NCBI GenBank assembly: GCA_041738285.1
Contig: JBGSQB010000105.1
Location: 1 to 55,085, forward strand
Length of the DNA: 55,085 nt
From: SZUA-521 sp041738285
Lineage (GTDB): Bacteria > Pseudomonadota > Gammaproteobacteria > Pseudomonadales > Azotimanducaceae
Direction of reading: 5' to 3'
Under the pieces are notes generated by a model. The model was given only the letters and a program-made list of their open reading frames with translations. It did no database searches and was not told the origin of the DNA. The stretch's first letter is position 1; the number at the start of each line of letters is the position of its first letter. Shown one piece after another: positions 33,949 to 42,922 of this stretch. The position numbers and the translations under genes are program-made.

Positions 33949-36609
33949 ATGCCCCCGATCCTGCTCGCACTGCTGTTTGGACTTGTGGCGGCCTATGACC
34001 TCGGAGCGATGGGTTTTCTCCTGGGCGGGCTGGGTGGTTATTGCCTTGGGGCTGTCCTTCAACTACGCCGGGACATGGCGGTACTCCGCCAATCCGCTGC
34101 ACCTGAATCGATGACTGCCACGCCTGTGCCACCGGCGTCGCCGGTCACGCCGTTGCCACCCGAACCCGTCACTGCCGCAAGTACGCCGTGGCGCGAAGGC
34201 GCGGTGGAGCAGCCGCTTTCACGGCCAACCGTGCAAACGCAATCCTTGATCGAGAAGCTCATTCGCGCCGTCTACGAAGCGGTACGGGGATTCTTCACCA
34301 CCGGCAATCTGGTGGCACGCATCGGTGTGATTGTGCTGTTCTTTGGTATTGCCTTCCTGTTGCGCTACACCTACGAGCGCGACCTGGTACCCATCGAGTT
34401 GCGGTTGCTTGGCGCCGCAGCACTCGGCATTTGTCTTACGATCGTCGGCTGGCGTTTTCGCCATCGCACCGACACCTTCGGCGTCGTGTTGCAGGGCGCT
34501 GGGGTCGGCGTGCTGTACCTGACGATCTTCGGTGCGGCGCGGATGTACGACCTGTTGCCGGTCAGCGCGGCGTTCACGCTGATGGTCGTATTGGTTGCAG
34601 CATCGTCGCTCTTGGCGGTACTGCAGAATGCGCAGGCGCTGGCAATCTTCGCGATGAGCGGAGGATTTCTTGCGCCGGTGCTCATGTCCACCGGCGGCGG
34701 CAGTCATGTCGCCTTGTTTTCGTACTACGCCCTGCTCAATGCCGGCATTCTGGCGATGGCGTGGTTCAAATTCTGGCGATGGCTGAATTGGGTCGGGTTC
34801 GTATTCACTTTCGTCATTGGCGCAGCCTGGGGCTATCGCTACTACCGCCCCGAGTTCTTCGCGACGGTCGAGCCATTTCTCATCCTGTCCTTCGCCTATT
34901 ACGTCGGCGTGACAATACTGTTTGGCCGCCGCGCCGCGCCGCAGCTGCGTGGACTGGTCGATGGCACGCTGGTGTTCGGCACCCCGATCGTGGCGTTCGG
35001 GTTGCAGGCGGCCATGGTCCGTGACATCGAGTTCGGCCTTGCGTACTCGGCGCTGACGGTGGCGATCGTCTACATCACACTCGCGCGGTGGTTGCGGGCG
35101 CGTGGTGTCTTCACGGCGCTGCTCGGGCAGTCATTTCTGGCATTGGGGGTCGTGTTCGCCACATTGACACTGCCGTTCGCGTTCGATGATCAGCGCTGGA
35201 CGGCAGCGAGTTGGGCGCTCGAGGGCGCGGGTCTCGTGTGGGTGGGCTTCAGGCAAAAGAAGTGGCTACCGCGTGCGTTCGGTGGATTGCTCGCGCTGGC
35301 CGGCGGTGTTGCGTTCTTCTACTCCGGTTTGTTCGGCAGCAGCGCCGATTCGTTCCTGCTCAACAGTACCTACCTCGGCACCGTGATGCTTGCCGTCGGC
35401 GGTGCCTTTACCGCCTATCTGTGCGCGCATCACGTGCAGTCGCTGCATCGGTATGAGCGCCCGGTCGGGGCGCTGTTCTTGTTTTGGGCGACGTTATGGT
35501 GGTTCGGCGGTGGCACCCACGAGATCAGCAGCTTCGAGCCGTGGTGGTACGAACGCTTCTCACCCCACCGCGTCAACGACCACCTCGAGCTCGCTTTCGT
35601 GGCCGGCAGCGTGGCGCTGATCGTTTGGCTTGCGCGCTGGCGGGCATGGCCGCAAGTGCGCGCTGTCGGGTTCATCCTGGTGCCGGCTGCATATCTGGCG
35701 GTGTTTGCGCATCTCTTTTTCGCGGTCGCCGATAGTCCTTTGGTAGACCTGGGATTCGTCGCCTGGCCCGGCGTCCTTGCAGCCGCGCTGTGGCATCTTC
35801 GGGAAACACAGCAGCTTCCGAGATTACGCAACGTCTGGCACGCCGCGCTCTGGTGGCTGACGAGCATCCTCCTCGCCTGGGCGGTGGCGGACGGAGTCGG
35901 TAACGCGCTACCGGGCTCGGTCTGGTACGAAGTGATCTGGGGCATCGTTCCGACTGCTGCGTTGGTCGCATTGCTGCGAGCCCGCAACTTCGATCGATGG
36001 CCATTCACGACACATGGCGAGAGTTATTTTGGTTTGGGTGTTCTACCGATTGCCGCGTTCCTGTGTACGTGGCTCTTGATCGTTGGCACCGGCGCTGGCG
36101 ACCCGGCGCCGCTGTCCTACGTGGTTTTGATCAATCCGCTGGAGTTGTCGCAGCTGGCCGCGGGAATTGCCGTGGCTTACTGGATTGTGACGGTGACCGG
36201 CGTACTGCAAGGCATGAAGCAGCTGCTGGGCGGTGCGATGGCGCTGGTGGCCTTCGCCTGGCTGAATCTCACCGCCGCACGCGCCGTGCATCACTACGCG
36301 GACGTCGCCTATCCGCTCGAACAGATTGTGCGCGCCCCGGTGTATCAAACGACCATTGCGATCGTCTGGACGGCGACCGCGCTCCTCCTCATGGCGAGCG
36401 GGGCACGACGCGGAATCCGCGCGCCATGGATCGCGGGCGCGGTACTACTGGGTCTCGTCATCCTGAAGTTGTTCACGATCGATTTGTCGAACCTCGATGT
36501 CGTAGCCCGCATTGTGTCGTTCATCAGTGTCGGGGTGTTGATGCTGCTGATCGGTTACCTCGCACCGATTCCGCCGGTACGACGCGCTGCAACGGTGGAG
36601 GCACCATGA
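33949..36609 (+). CDS. DUF2339 multi-pass membrane protein
   Basis: About 886 residues with a very large number of hydrophobic helices throughout. An N-terminal hydrophobic segment is followed by a Pro/Ala-rich cytoplasmic-like linker and then IEKLIRAVYEAVRGFFTTGN before the membrane bundle. This is characteristic of DUF2339. The function is unknown. The ATG at 33949 is preferred; the frame is open from 33814, but that part overlaps the tusE start and is not hydrophobic. The stop overlaps the next ATG (ATGA). Confidence 0.8.
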   Translation: MPPILLALLFGLVAAYDLGAMGFLLGGLGGYCLGAVLQLRRDMAVLRQSAAPESMTATPVPPASPVTPLPPEPVTAASTPWREGAVEQPLSRPTVQTQSLIEKLIRAVYEAVRGFFTTGNLVARIGVIVLFFGIAFLLRYTYERDLVPIELRLLGAAALGICLTIVGWRFRHRTDTFGVVLQGAGVGVLYLTIFGAARMYDLLPVSAAFTLMVVLVAASSLLAVLQNAQALAIFAMSGGFLAPVLMSTGGGSHVALFSYYALLNAGILAMAWFKFWRWLNWVGFVFTFVIGAAWGYRYYRPEFFATVEPFLILSFAYYVGVTILFGRRAAPQLRGLVDGTLVFGTPIVAFGLQAAMVRDIEFGLAYSALTVAIVYITLARWLRARGVFTALLGQSFLALGVVFATLTLPFAFDDQRWTAASWALEGAGLVWVGFRQKKWLPRAFGGLLALAGGVAFFYSGLFGSSADSFLLNSTYLGTVMLAVGGAFTAYLCAHHVQSLHRYERPVGALFLFWATLWWFGGGTHEISSFEPWWYERFSPHRVNDHLELAFVAGSVALIVWLARWRAWPQVRAVGFILVPAAYLAVFAHLFFAVADSPLVDLGFVAWPGVLAAALWHLRETQQLPRLRNVWHAALWWLTSILLAWAVADGVGNALPGSVWYEVIWGIVPTAALVALLRARNFDRWPFTTHGESYFGLGVLPIAAFLCTWLLIVGTGAGDPAPLSYVVLINPLELSQLAAGIAVAYWIVTVTGVLQGMKQLLGGAMALVAFAWLNLTAARAVHHYADVAYPLEQIVRAPVYQTTIAIVWTATALLLMASGARRGIRAPWIAGAVLLGLVILKLFTIDLSNLDVVARIVSFISVGVLMLLIGYLAPIPPVRRAATVEAP

Positions 36610-37928
36610 CGCACGTACGTGTCTTCGCATCAATCCTAGTGGGGTTCGTGACAGCGACTACGTACGCGGGCCCCGACGAATTCGTGCGGGCGCGACTCAT
36701 TGACGTGATCGAGAGCGAACCGGTACAGCGCTTACTCATACCCCCAGATGTCTACGAGTGGTCGACGCGCGATGACCTCGGTGACGTGCGTGTGTTCAAC
36801 GGTGGCGGCGATGAACTGGCGTATGCGATTGCGCGCCAACCCGCGATCGTCGCCGATGCCCAGTGGCGGGGGTTGCCGCTGTTCGCACTGCCGGCAGAAG
36901 CGGCGACGACAGGGGCGGCCGCGGTGCAGATCGACGTCGCCGAAGGTGGGGCGATCGTCGCGGTGCGGGGAATGAACAACGCCGCGCAGTCGGATAGACG
37001 ATTCCTGCTCGACGCGACGGCGCACGATGCGGATGTTGCAGAAGTCGATCTGAAGTGGCCCGACGATGTGACGCAGTTCGTCGCATCGGTGTCAGTCGAA
37101 GGCAGTAACGATCTCACGGTTTGGGTGCGCCTCGTCGCGAACGCGGCGGTTGCTGTGCTCGCCGCGGATGGTCACTCGGTGCGCGTCGCCCGTGTTTCCA
37201 TGCGACCGGCCAGGTATCGCTACTACCGCATCGTGCAGACTGCAGGCGCCATGCCGCTGCCGCTGAGGGGCGTTCAGGTCAGATCGAGCGCGACGGCCGC
37301 GGTCAGTCGTTCCTGGAAGACTCTGACGGGCGTGTCTGGGGACGATGGCATGACGTTCGATACCCGTGGTCGGTTTCCGGTCGACCGGATCACGTTGGAG
37401 CGCAATGGCGACAGTTTTCTGCAATCGTTCGAACTCTTCTCCCGTGGGTCCGCCACTACGCGGTGGCGCTCGCACGGCACGATGACGGTCTATCGGGTGT
37501 CCGTCGAAGGGCGCGCGATCGACTCCGAGCCGGTGGCCGTGAATGCAACCACCGATCGATTCTGGCGTATCGCCGCGGATCCGACGCGCACGTCTACCGA
37601 CAGGTTGCGGATCGGCTGGGCACCGCATGAGCTCGTGTTCGTCGTTCAGGGCGCGCAGCCTTTTGCACTTGCGTATGGACGCGCTGACCTCTCGGCAACC
37701 CACTGGCCAATCGATGACCTGGTCAAGAGAATCGGCGGCGATCGCACGCTTGCGAGTCTGCCTATGGCGAAACTCGCAGAATTCGTCGAAACCGGGGGAC
37801 CCGCGCGCCTTCTGCCGGCGCCGAAACCGATCAACTGGCAGACGATTGGGCTCTGGGCGGTCCTTGTACTGGGTGTGGGCATTGTCGCTATGCTGGCAGT
37901 GCGGATGGTGCGCAGTGATCGGCGTTAG
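36606..37928 (+). CDS. DUF3999 membrane-anchored periplasmic protein
   Basis: 440 residues. A signal peptide (1-21, cleavage near TYAGP) is followed by a beta-rich periplasmic domain and a C-terminal transmembrane helix (about 413-433, IGLWAVLVLGVGIVAML), ending in a basic tail. This matches DUF3999 proteins, commonly paired with DUF2339 as here (ATGA overlap). Function unknown, possibly an envelope complex. The frame continues upstream to 35997, but that is a shadow of the DUF2339 gene. Confidence 0.8.
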   Translation: MTHVRVFASILVGFVTATTYAGPDEFVRARLIDVIESEPVQRLLIPPDVYEWSTRDDLGDVRVFNGGGDELAYAIARQPAIVADAQWRGLPLFALPAEAATTGAAAVQIDVAEGGAIVAVRGMNNAAQSDRRFLLDATAHDADVAEVDLKWPDDVTQFVASVSVEGSNDLTVWVRLVANAAVAVLAADGHSVRVARVSMRPARYRYYRIVQTAGAMPLPLRGVQVRSSATAAVSRSWKTLTGVSGDDGMTFDTRGRFPVDRITLERNGDSFLQSFELFSRGSATTRWRSHGTMTVYRVSVEGRAIDSEPVAVNATTDRFWRIAADPTRTSTDRLRIGWAPHELVFVVQGAQPFALAYGRADLSATHWPIDDLVKRIGGDRTLASLPMAKLAEFVETGGPARLLPAPKPINWQTIGLWAVLVLGVGIVAMLAVRMVRSDRR

Positions 37929-37933
37929 GGTCA

Positions 37934-38224
37934 TCAAATCCAGGACACGCTGCGCTCGAACGCCACCACCAATGACACGAGCTGTCGATCATCGATGAGA
38001 CCGAATGCGGGATCGATGAGGTCCGCGACGTGCAATGCATGGGCGTCGCGGCCATGGATGAACAACGCAACGCCCGGTGGCAGCGACTCGGCGCGCAGGT
38101 CTACCGCGCCGAGCACACCGGCCTCATACAACACGATGGCATCGCCAGCGGTGCTCGCGGCGAGACATCGCGGCAGTGCATCGGCGGTGGCGGGTGCGGT
38201 GTTGATCAAGTGCAGCGTGGCCAT
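37934..38224 (-). CDS. tusB: TusB/DsrH sulfur-relay subunit
   Basis: 96 residues with the start MATLHLINTAP and a cysteine at position 20 in the DsrH-like position (LPRCLAAS). TusB, TusC and TusD form a hexamer that passes sulfur from TusA to TusE for tRNA 2-thiouridine. The ATG overlaps the tusC stop (TGATG). Confidence 0.88.
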   Translation of the reverse strand: MATLHLINTAPATADALPRCLAASTAGDAIVLYEAGVLGAVDLRAESLPPGVALFIHGRDAHALHVADLIDPAFGLIDDRQLVSLVVAFERSVSWI

Positions 38225-38586
38225 CAGCCCGGTATCACTGCGTCATGGGTCGCGATCAACGTCGCCACGTCACGGGGGTCCAACAATTCTGGCGATAGTG
38301 CCAGCCCAGTGCTCGTCAGACCTCGCGCTGCCAATGATGCTGCATCGACGTAGATCCGGGTGACGTCGTACATCGCCAGTGCGTCAAGTGCCTTGGCGTG
38401 ATCTCGGGCGTCTTCGCTGGCGCGCGTCGAGCGCAACAGCTGCAGCACACCATCCCCGGTGAACAGCACACCCACGTCCTGATCGAATGCGGCGATCACC
38501 AGCACGGCATCGATGACTTCACGATTGATGGCGCCGCGCCCAGGGGTGCGTCCGATCACAAACAGGATGCGCTTGCGGTTCGTCAC
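38224..38586 (-). CDS. tusC: TusC/DsrF sulfur-relay subunit
   Basis: 120 residues, DsrE/F-like fold, starting KRILFVIGRTPGRG, followed by the DAVLVIAAFDQDVGVLFTGDGVL-type block of DsrF. It is the middle gene of tusDCB, overlapping both neighbours by a few bases. Confidence 0.88.
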   Translation of the reverse strand: MTNRKRILFVIGRTPGRGAINREVIDAVLVIAAFDQDVGVLFTGDGVLQLLRSTRASEDARDHAKALDALAMYDVTRIYVDAASLAARGLTSTGLALSPELLDPRDVATLIATHDAVIPG

Positions 38587-38972
38587 GGGAACGTCACCAC
38601 GCGATCGGATTCAATGATTGCGGCAGCCAGTTGACCGAGGCCGACGATCTCGAAGGGTTCGCGAAGATTGGCAGCGCCCCGTTCGTAGCGCTGCGCCTCC
38701 TCGCCATTGATCACTCCGCGGCGCAGGGCAGCGGCGATGCACAGGCACAGTTCTACGCCATGTTCGCGGGCGACATCCACCCAGGCCCCGCCCACGTCAG
38801 TCTCGTCCTGGGGCGTCACGATCAGGTTGCTGCCGATGGTGACGGCATCGTGATAGAAGAAAACCCGGGTGATTCGATGCCCACCTTCCAGCGCCGCGCG
38901 CACGAATCCCAGCGCGCTGATGTGGGCGCGGCTGCTGGCAGGCGATCCATAGACGAGCACGGCGAGGTTCAT
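38583..38972 (-). CDS. tusD: TusD/DsrE sulfur-relay subunit
   Basis: 129 residues. The catalytic cysteine is C78 in LCLCIAAALRRGV, the same position as E. coli TusD. FFYHDAVTIGSNL is conserved. The start is the ATG of MNLAVLVYGSP (38972); the upstream frame to 39137 has no similarity. The stop overlaps the tusC ATG (ATGA). Confidence 0.93.
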   Translation of the reverse strand: MNLAVLVYGSPASSRAHISALGFVRAALEGGHRITRVFFYHDAVTIGSNLIVTPQDETDVGGAWVDVAREHGVELCLCIAAALRRGVINGEEAQRYERGAANLREPFEIVGLGQLAAAIIESDRVVTFP

Positions 38973-39046
38973 GGACGCTGGATATCCGTTGTGCCACCGG
39001 GAAGCTAACATGTCTGACCCATTCCAGGGAGGCGGAGGAGAGAGCC

Positions 39047-39895
39047 ATGCTGCGGCGCGTATCGGGTTACTTGTTGCCGCGAAGTTCACCCGCGTCGGCG
39101 GCAACTGAGCAGCTGCAACGGGATGGCTACACGACACTACGCGGCGTACTGGATGCCAGAGCGCTCGCGGCGCTGAGACGAGAGATCGAAGACGTCTACG
39201 CGCACTTTCCCGCCGACGGCCGGTCGCGGCTGCGCGAGACGGATGAAGACCAGGACTTCCGCTACGAGATGTTCAATCGCAGCGCGCTGGCGCAGAAGGC
39301 GATTGCCACCGACGCTATCCTCGCGACGATAGAGCCCTTGCTCGGTGAGGACTGCCACGTCATCGCGAATACCTGCTGGCGCAACCCGCCACGAGCTTCG
39401 AATGCGCATGGCGGTGGGTTCTGGCATATCGACTCAGGACCCCACATTCCGCGGGATCCTCAGATTCCATGGGATGAACGCATTCCCTATCCGGTATTCG
39501 CCATCGGTGCCCACATCTACCTCGACGACTGCCCGCTCGCGTGTGGGCCGACCGGAGTGCTCGCCGGCAGTCATAAGTCCGGGACGCCACCTCCGAAGGA
39601 CCGACTCGCCGACGTTTCGCTGCAGTACGGGGGCCGCGGCGTCGTGCCGCTGATGGCCACTGCGGGCGATGCGTGCCTGTTCGTTTCCGATGTCTGGCAC
39701 CGGCGACTGCCGGCGCAAGCAGGCGACACCGGCCGGTTCTTCCTGCAGGTGCACTATGGGCGGCGCGACATTGCGCAGCGCATCAGGCCCACGGCGCAAG
39801 TAAACCACGTCAGCGCCGAGGCGCAGGCGCGAGCGACTTCACCGCGTGAGCGCACGTTGCTCGGGCTACATCCGAATTTCTTCTACGACGGCTAG
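39047..39895 (+). CDS. phytanoyl-CoA dioxygenase (PhyH) family protein
   Basis: 282 residues, 2-oxoglutarate/Fe(II) dioxygenase fold. Iron ligands H127-x-D129 (FWHIDSGP) and H218 (DVWHRR) are visible, with R230 (GRFFLQVHYG) in the 2-oxoglutarate position. The substrate is unknown; PhyH members hydroxylate lipids or small molecules. The ATG at 39047 has an AGGCGGAGGAGAG ribosome site. The TAG stop lies within the left arm of a large inverted repeat, so the original C-terminus may have been changed by that element. Confidence 0.82.
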   Translation: MLRRVSGYLLPRSSPASAATEQLQRDGYTTLRGVLDARALAALRREIEDVYAHFPADGRSRLRETDEDQDFRYEMFNRSALAQKAIATDAILATIEPLLGEDCHVIANTCWRNPPRASNAHGGGFWHIDSGPHIPRDPQIPWDERIPYPVFAIGAHIYLDDCPLACGPTGVLAGSHKSGTPPPKDRLADVSLQYGGRGVVPLMATAGDACLFVSDVWHRRLPAQAGDTGRFFLQVHYGRRDIAQRIRPTAQVNHVSAEAQARATSPRERTLLGLHPNFFYDG

Positions 39896-40075
39896 CCCGG
39901 ACTATTCATGAAGGCGCGTAGCGAGGGTGACGAGATGGCACAAAACACGGCGTGGCGCGGAACGGAAGGCGCGCAGGCGTACTTTGCAGTCCGTCGAGCA
40001 CCTGGAGTGAGCACGCGCCGTGTTTTGTGGCAGATCGGCGGCCGCAGTAGCGCCTTCATGAATAGTCTGGGCTAG
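39892..40075. mobile_element. nested inverted-repeat element (MITE-like), 184 bases
   Basis: Outer arms at 39892-39917 and 40050-40075 are 26-base inverted repeats with one mismatch (core GACTATTCATGAAGGCGC). Inner arms at 39937-39952 and 40016-40031 (around CACAAAACACGGCG) are inverted with one mismatch. Both ends carry CTAG, a possible 4-base target duplication, though CTAG is itself palindromic. No transposase frame is inside. The layout fits a non-autonomous element or a long structured RNA. Confidence 0.7.
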
Positions 40076-40175
40076 AGAACCCGGCGCTTTGTTCCCGTCT
40101 TCATTGGGTGTATCGGAAGGTCAGTCCAGCTATGCTCGACCTTTGATGAGACGTTTTCAGCGGAGCGATACGACG

Positions 40176-42284
40176 ATGGCTTTGAAAGGCACGGTTCACT
40201 ACACGGTTCGCGGCGCAGTCGCGCTGCTGACGATCGACAACCCCCCGGTCAATCCGCTTTCGAGCGGCGTGCGCCAAGGTCTCCACGACGGAATGAAAAA
40301 GGCCCTTGCCGATGGCGCCGTCAAGGCGATTGTCGTCACGGGCGCCAACCGTGCATTCATCGCGGGCGCCGACATTTCCGAATTCGGCGCAGCTGCCAGT
40401 GAAGCCATCGGCCTGCACGAGGTACTCGCCGTCATGGAAGGCAGCACCAAGCCAATCGTAGCCGCAATCAACGGCACGGCATTTGGCGGTGGCCTCGAAG
40501 TGGCGCTGTGCTGTGACTACCGCGTGGCAGCACCAAGCGCGCCGGTTGGGCTGCCTGAAGTAAAGCTCGGCTTGCTGCCGGGAGCCGGCGGCACCCAACG
40601 ATTGCCGCGGCTGGTTGGTGCGCAGAAGGCGCTCGACTTCATTTTGTCGGGTGATCCGATTCCGGCGCCGCAGGCGAAGAACCTCGGCATCGTCGATGAG
40701 TTGATCGACGGCGACATCATCGAGGGCGCGATTGCGTTCGCGCTGAAGATCGTCGAGAAGGGCAGCAAACTGCGAAAGATCCGCGGCGAAACAGCCAAGG
40801 TCGCCGCCGACCGCGGCAACACCGAATTGTTTGCGGCGGCTCGCAAGGAAGCCGCGTCGCGCATGCGTGGCCGCTTCGCCCCGGAGATGATCATCCGCTG
40901 TGTCGAAGCTGCGGTGAACGAGGGCGATTTCGACGCAGGGATGAAGGTCGAACGCGAGTGCTTTCAGAAGTGCCTGACCCACCCGCAGCGGGAGGCGTTG
41001 ATCCACGTGTTCTTCGCTGAGCGTGAATGCGCGAAGATCCCCGATGTACCGAAGGACACGGCGCTCAAGTCGATCAAGTCCGCTGCCGTCATCGGCTGCG
41101 GCACGATGGGTGGCGGCATTGCCATGTGCTTTGCCAATGTCGGTATTCCGGTGACGATCCTCGAGATGGAACAGGCGGCGCTCGACCGCGGATTGGGCGT
41201 CATCCGCAAGAACTACGAGCGCATGGTGGCGCGGGGCCGCATGAGCGACGCTGACCTCGACAGGCGCATGGGTCTGCTCAAAGGCACGCTCGACTATGAG
41301 GCCCTCGGACCGGCAGATGTCGTCATCGAAGCGGTGTACGAGAACATCGACGTCAAAGTCGAAGTGTTCAAGAAGCTCGAGACGGTGATGAAGAAGGGCG
41401 CCATCATCGCGTCGAACACTTCCGGGCTCGATATCGATCGCATGGCCGCCGCGACCACACGTCCGCAAGATGTCATTGGCCTTCACTTCTTCTCGCCGGC
41501 CAACGTCATGCGGCTGCTTGAAGTCGTGCGTGGTAAGGACACCAGCGCCTCGACCATCGCAACCTCCATGCAACTCGGTAGAACGCTGAAGAAGATCGCG
41601 GTGCTGTCCGGTAACGCGCCGGGCTTCATCGGCAACCGTATTCTCGGTGGCTACACACGCCAGGCGGGCGAGATCATTCTGCAGGGCGCAACGCCTTACC
41701 AGGTAGACAGTGTCATCGGCAAGTTCGGTATGCCGATGGGCCCGTTCCAGATGAACGACCTGGTCGGCCTCGATCTCGGCTGGCGGGCGCGCAAGCTCGC
41801 CAAGATGAAACCCGAAGACGTTCCGATCACCGCGCGCGTTGCGGACAAACTCTGCAACCTCGAACGGTTCGGTCAGAAGAACGGGCGCGGGTTCTACATC
41901 TACAGCGCGGGCAGTCGCGCCGGTACACCGGATCCCGAAGTGGTGAAGCTGGTGGAAGAGACGTCGAGCGAACTTGGCATCAAGCGCCGTCCGATCGACG
42001 ACGATGAAGTGCTCAAGCGCTGTCTGTATGCGATGGTGAACGAGGGCTGCCGGGCACTTGCCGACAAGATCGCGCTGCGTGCCAGTGACATCGACATCAC
42101 CTATATCAACGGCTATGGCTTTCCGGAAGTGACTGGGGGACCGATGTTCTGGGCGGAGAAGCAGGGACTTGCAAACGTGCTCGCAGATATCAAGAAGTTC
42201 CATGCCGAGTACGGCGACTTCTGGAAGCCGGCACCGCTCCTTGAACGACTCGTGGCCGAAGGCAAAGGGTTCGCCGCGGCATAG
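40176..42284 (+). CDS. FadB-like enoyl-CoA hydratase / 3-hydroxyacyl-CoA dehydrogenase
   Basis: 702 residues. The N-terminal hydratase domain has the oxyanion-hole GADISEFG and NGTAFGGGLEVALC, with catalytic glutamates in GGLEV and PEVKLGLLPGAGGTQRL. The NAD-binding segment is AVIGCGTMGGGIAMCF near 310, followed by two 3HCDH C-terminal domains (FSPANVMRLLEVV, GNAPGFIGNRI). It performs two steps of fatty-acid beta-oxidation. No thiolase is adjacent. The ATG at 40176 was chosen by domain start and a GGAGCG ribosome site; an ATG at 40146 is possible. Confidence 0.9.
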   Translation: MALKGTVHYTVRGAVALLTIDNPPVNPLSSGVRQGLHDGMKKALADGAVKAIVVTGANRAFIAGADISEFGAAASEAIGLHEVLAVMEGSTKPIVAAINGTAFGGGLEVALCCDYRVAAPSAPVGLPEVKLGLLPGAGGTQRLPRLVGAQKALDFILSGDPIPAPQAKNLGIVDELIDGDIIEGAIAFALKIVEKGSKLRKIRGETAKVAADRGNTELFAAARKEAASRMRGRFAPEMIIRCVEAAVNEGDFDAGMKVERECFQKCLTHPQREALIHVFFAERECAKIPDVPKDTALKSIKSAAVIGCGTMGGGIAMCFANVGIPVTILEMEQAALDRGLGVIRKNYERMVARGRMSDADLDRRMGLLKGTLDYEALGPADVVIEAVYENIDVKVEVFKKLETVMKKGAIIASNTSGLDIDRMAAATTRPQDVIGLHFFSPANVMRLLEVVRGKDTSASTIATSMQLGRTLKKIAVLSGNAPGFIGNRILGGYTRQAGEIILQGATPYQVDSVIGKFGMPMGPFQMNDLVGLDLGWRARKLAKMKPEDVPITARVADKLCNLERFGQKNGRGFYIYSAGSRAGTPDPEVVKLVEETSSELGIKRRPIDDDEVLKRCLYAMVNEGCRALADKIALRASDIDITYINGYGFPEVTGGPMFWAEKQGLANVLADIKKFHAEYGDFWKPAPLLERLVAEGKGFAAA

Positions 42285-42300
42285 CCTTTGCGGGAAAATC

Positions 42301-42885
42301 ATGGCTGACGTGGATCTGATGAAGTGGCGCGAGTCGAGGACGCTGGCGACGGACGATCGCGCGCTTTCGGAATCGTTTTCCGAACGCGCCGCCGAGCTGC
42401 GCAGTCAGGTATCGTTCCTGCTCGGCGGTGGCCTTACGGATGGCGCGGTCGAGGCGCTCGGCGCGCTGGCCGAGGAAGACATGGTGGATTTCTGCATCAT
42501 GGTGGATCTTGCGGGCGCCATCGACATCACCGACGTCGACCCGCTCGACGCTGAAACGCGACTGCATCTGTCGGAGTTTCTGGATCGGGAGCCGTGGCGA
42601 TCGCTGGCGGTCGATAACGACATGACGGTGGTGCTCGCCATGATCGAAGACATCCTGCTGCAATCGACATCGGCGCCGTGGTATCGCGTTTCACCGCAGT
42701 TGCCGGTGACGCTCGCCAACCTCATGGACAGAGTTGATCGCGAGCAGTACCTGCGATTTGCCGCCGAGCTCGAAGGCCTGCTGCAGCGTCATCCGGGACC
42801 AGCGGCCGGCGGCGTTGGCGTGGTGCTCGAGATCGTGCGCACCGGGGCGCGCAGGGTTGGCGCGCATCCGCTTGACCTGACGTAG
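42301..42885 (+). CDS. uncharacterised protein between fadB and the redoxin
   Basis: 194 residues, soluble, acidic and mostly helical (SESFSERAAELRSQVSFLLG, DMTVVLAMIEDILLQ), with one cysteine and no signal peptide. No family was recognised. It starts 16 bases after the FadB-like gene with GGGAAAATC before the ATG, and 37 bases before the redoxin start, so the three may share a transcript. Confidence 0.6.
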   Translation: MADVDLMKWRESRTLATDDRALSESFSERAAELRSQVSFLLGGGLTDGAVEALGALAEEDMVDFCIMVDLAGAIDITDVDPLDAETRLHLSEFLDREPWRSLAVDNDMTVVLAMIEDILLQSTSAPWYRVSPQLPVTLANLMDRVDREQYLRFAAELEGLLQRHPGPAAGGVGVVLEIVRTGARRVGAHPLDLT

Positions 42886-42922
42886 CCCTCGACGATGAAC
42901 TGAATCAATGCAGGACGACGCC

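Noticed and set aside
35997..36605. Upstream extension of the DUF3999 frame
   Set aside because: It overlaps the DUF2339 coding region and lacks the signal peptide, which begins at 36606.
40101..42302. 733-codon open frame on the minus strand across the FadB-like gene
   Set aside because: It is antisense to a gene with clear catalytic motifs, shows no domain of its own, and its length is explained by codon bias in GC-rich DNA.
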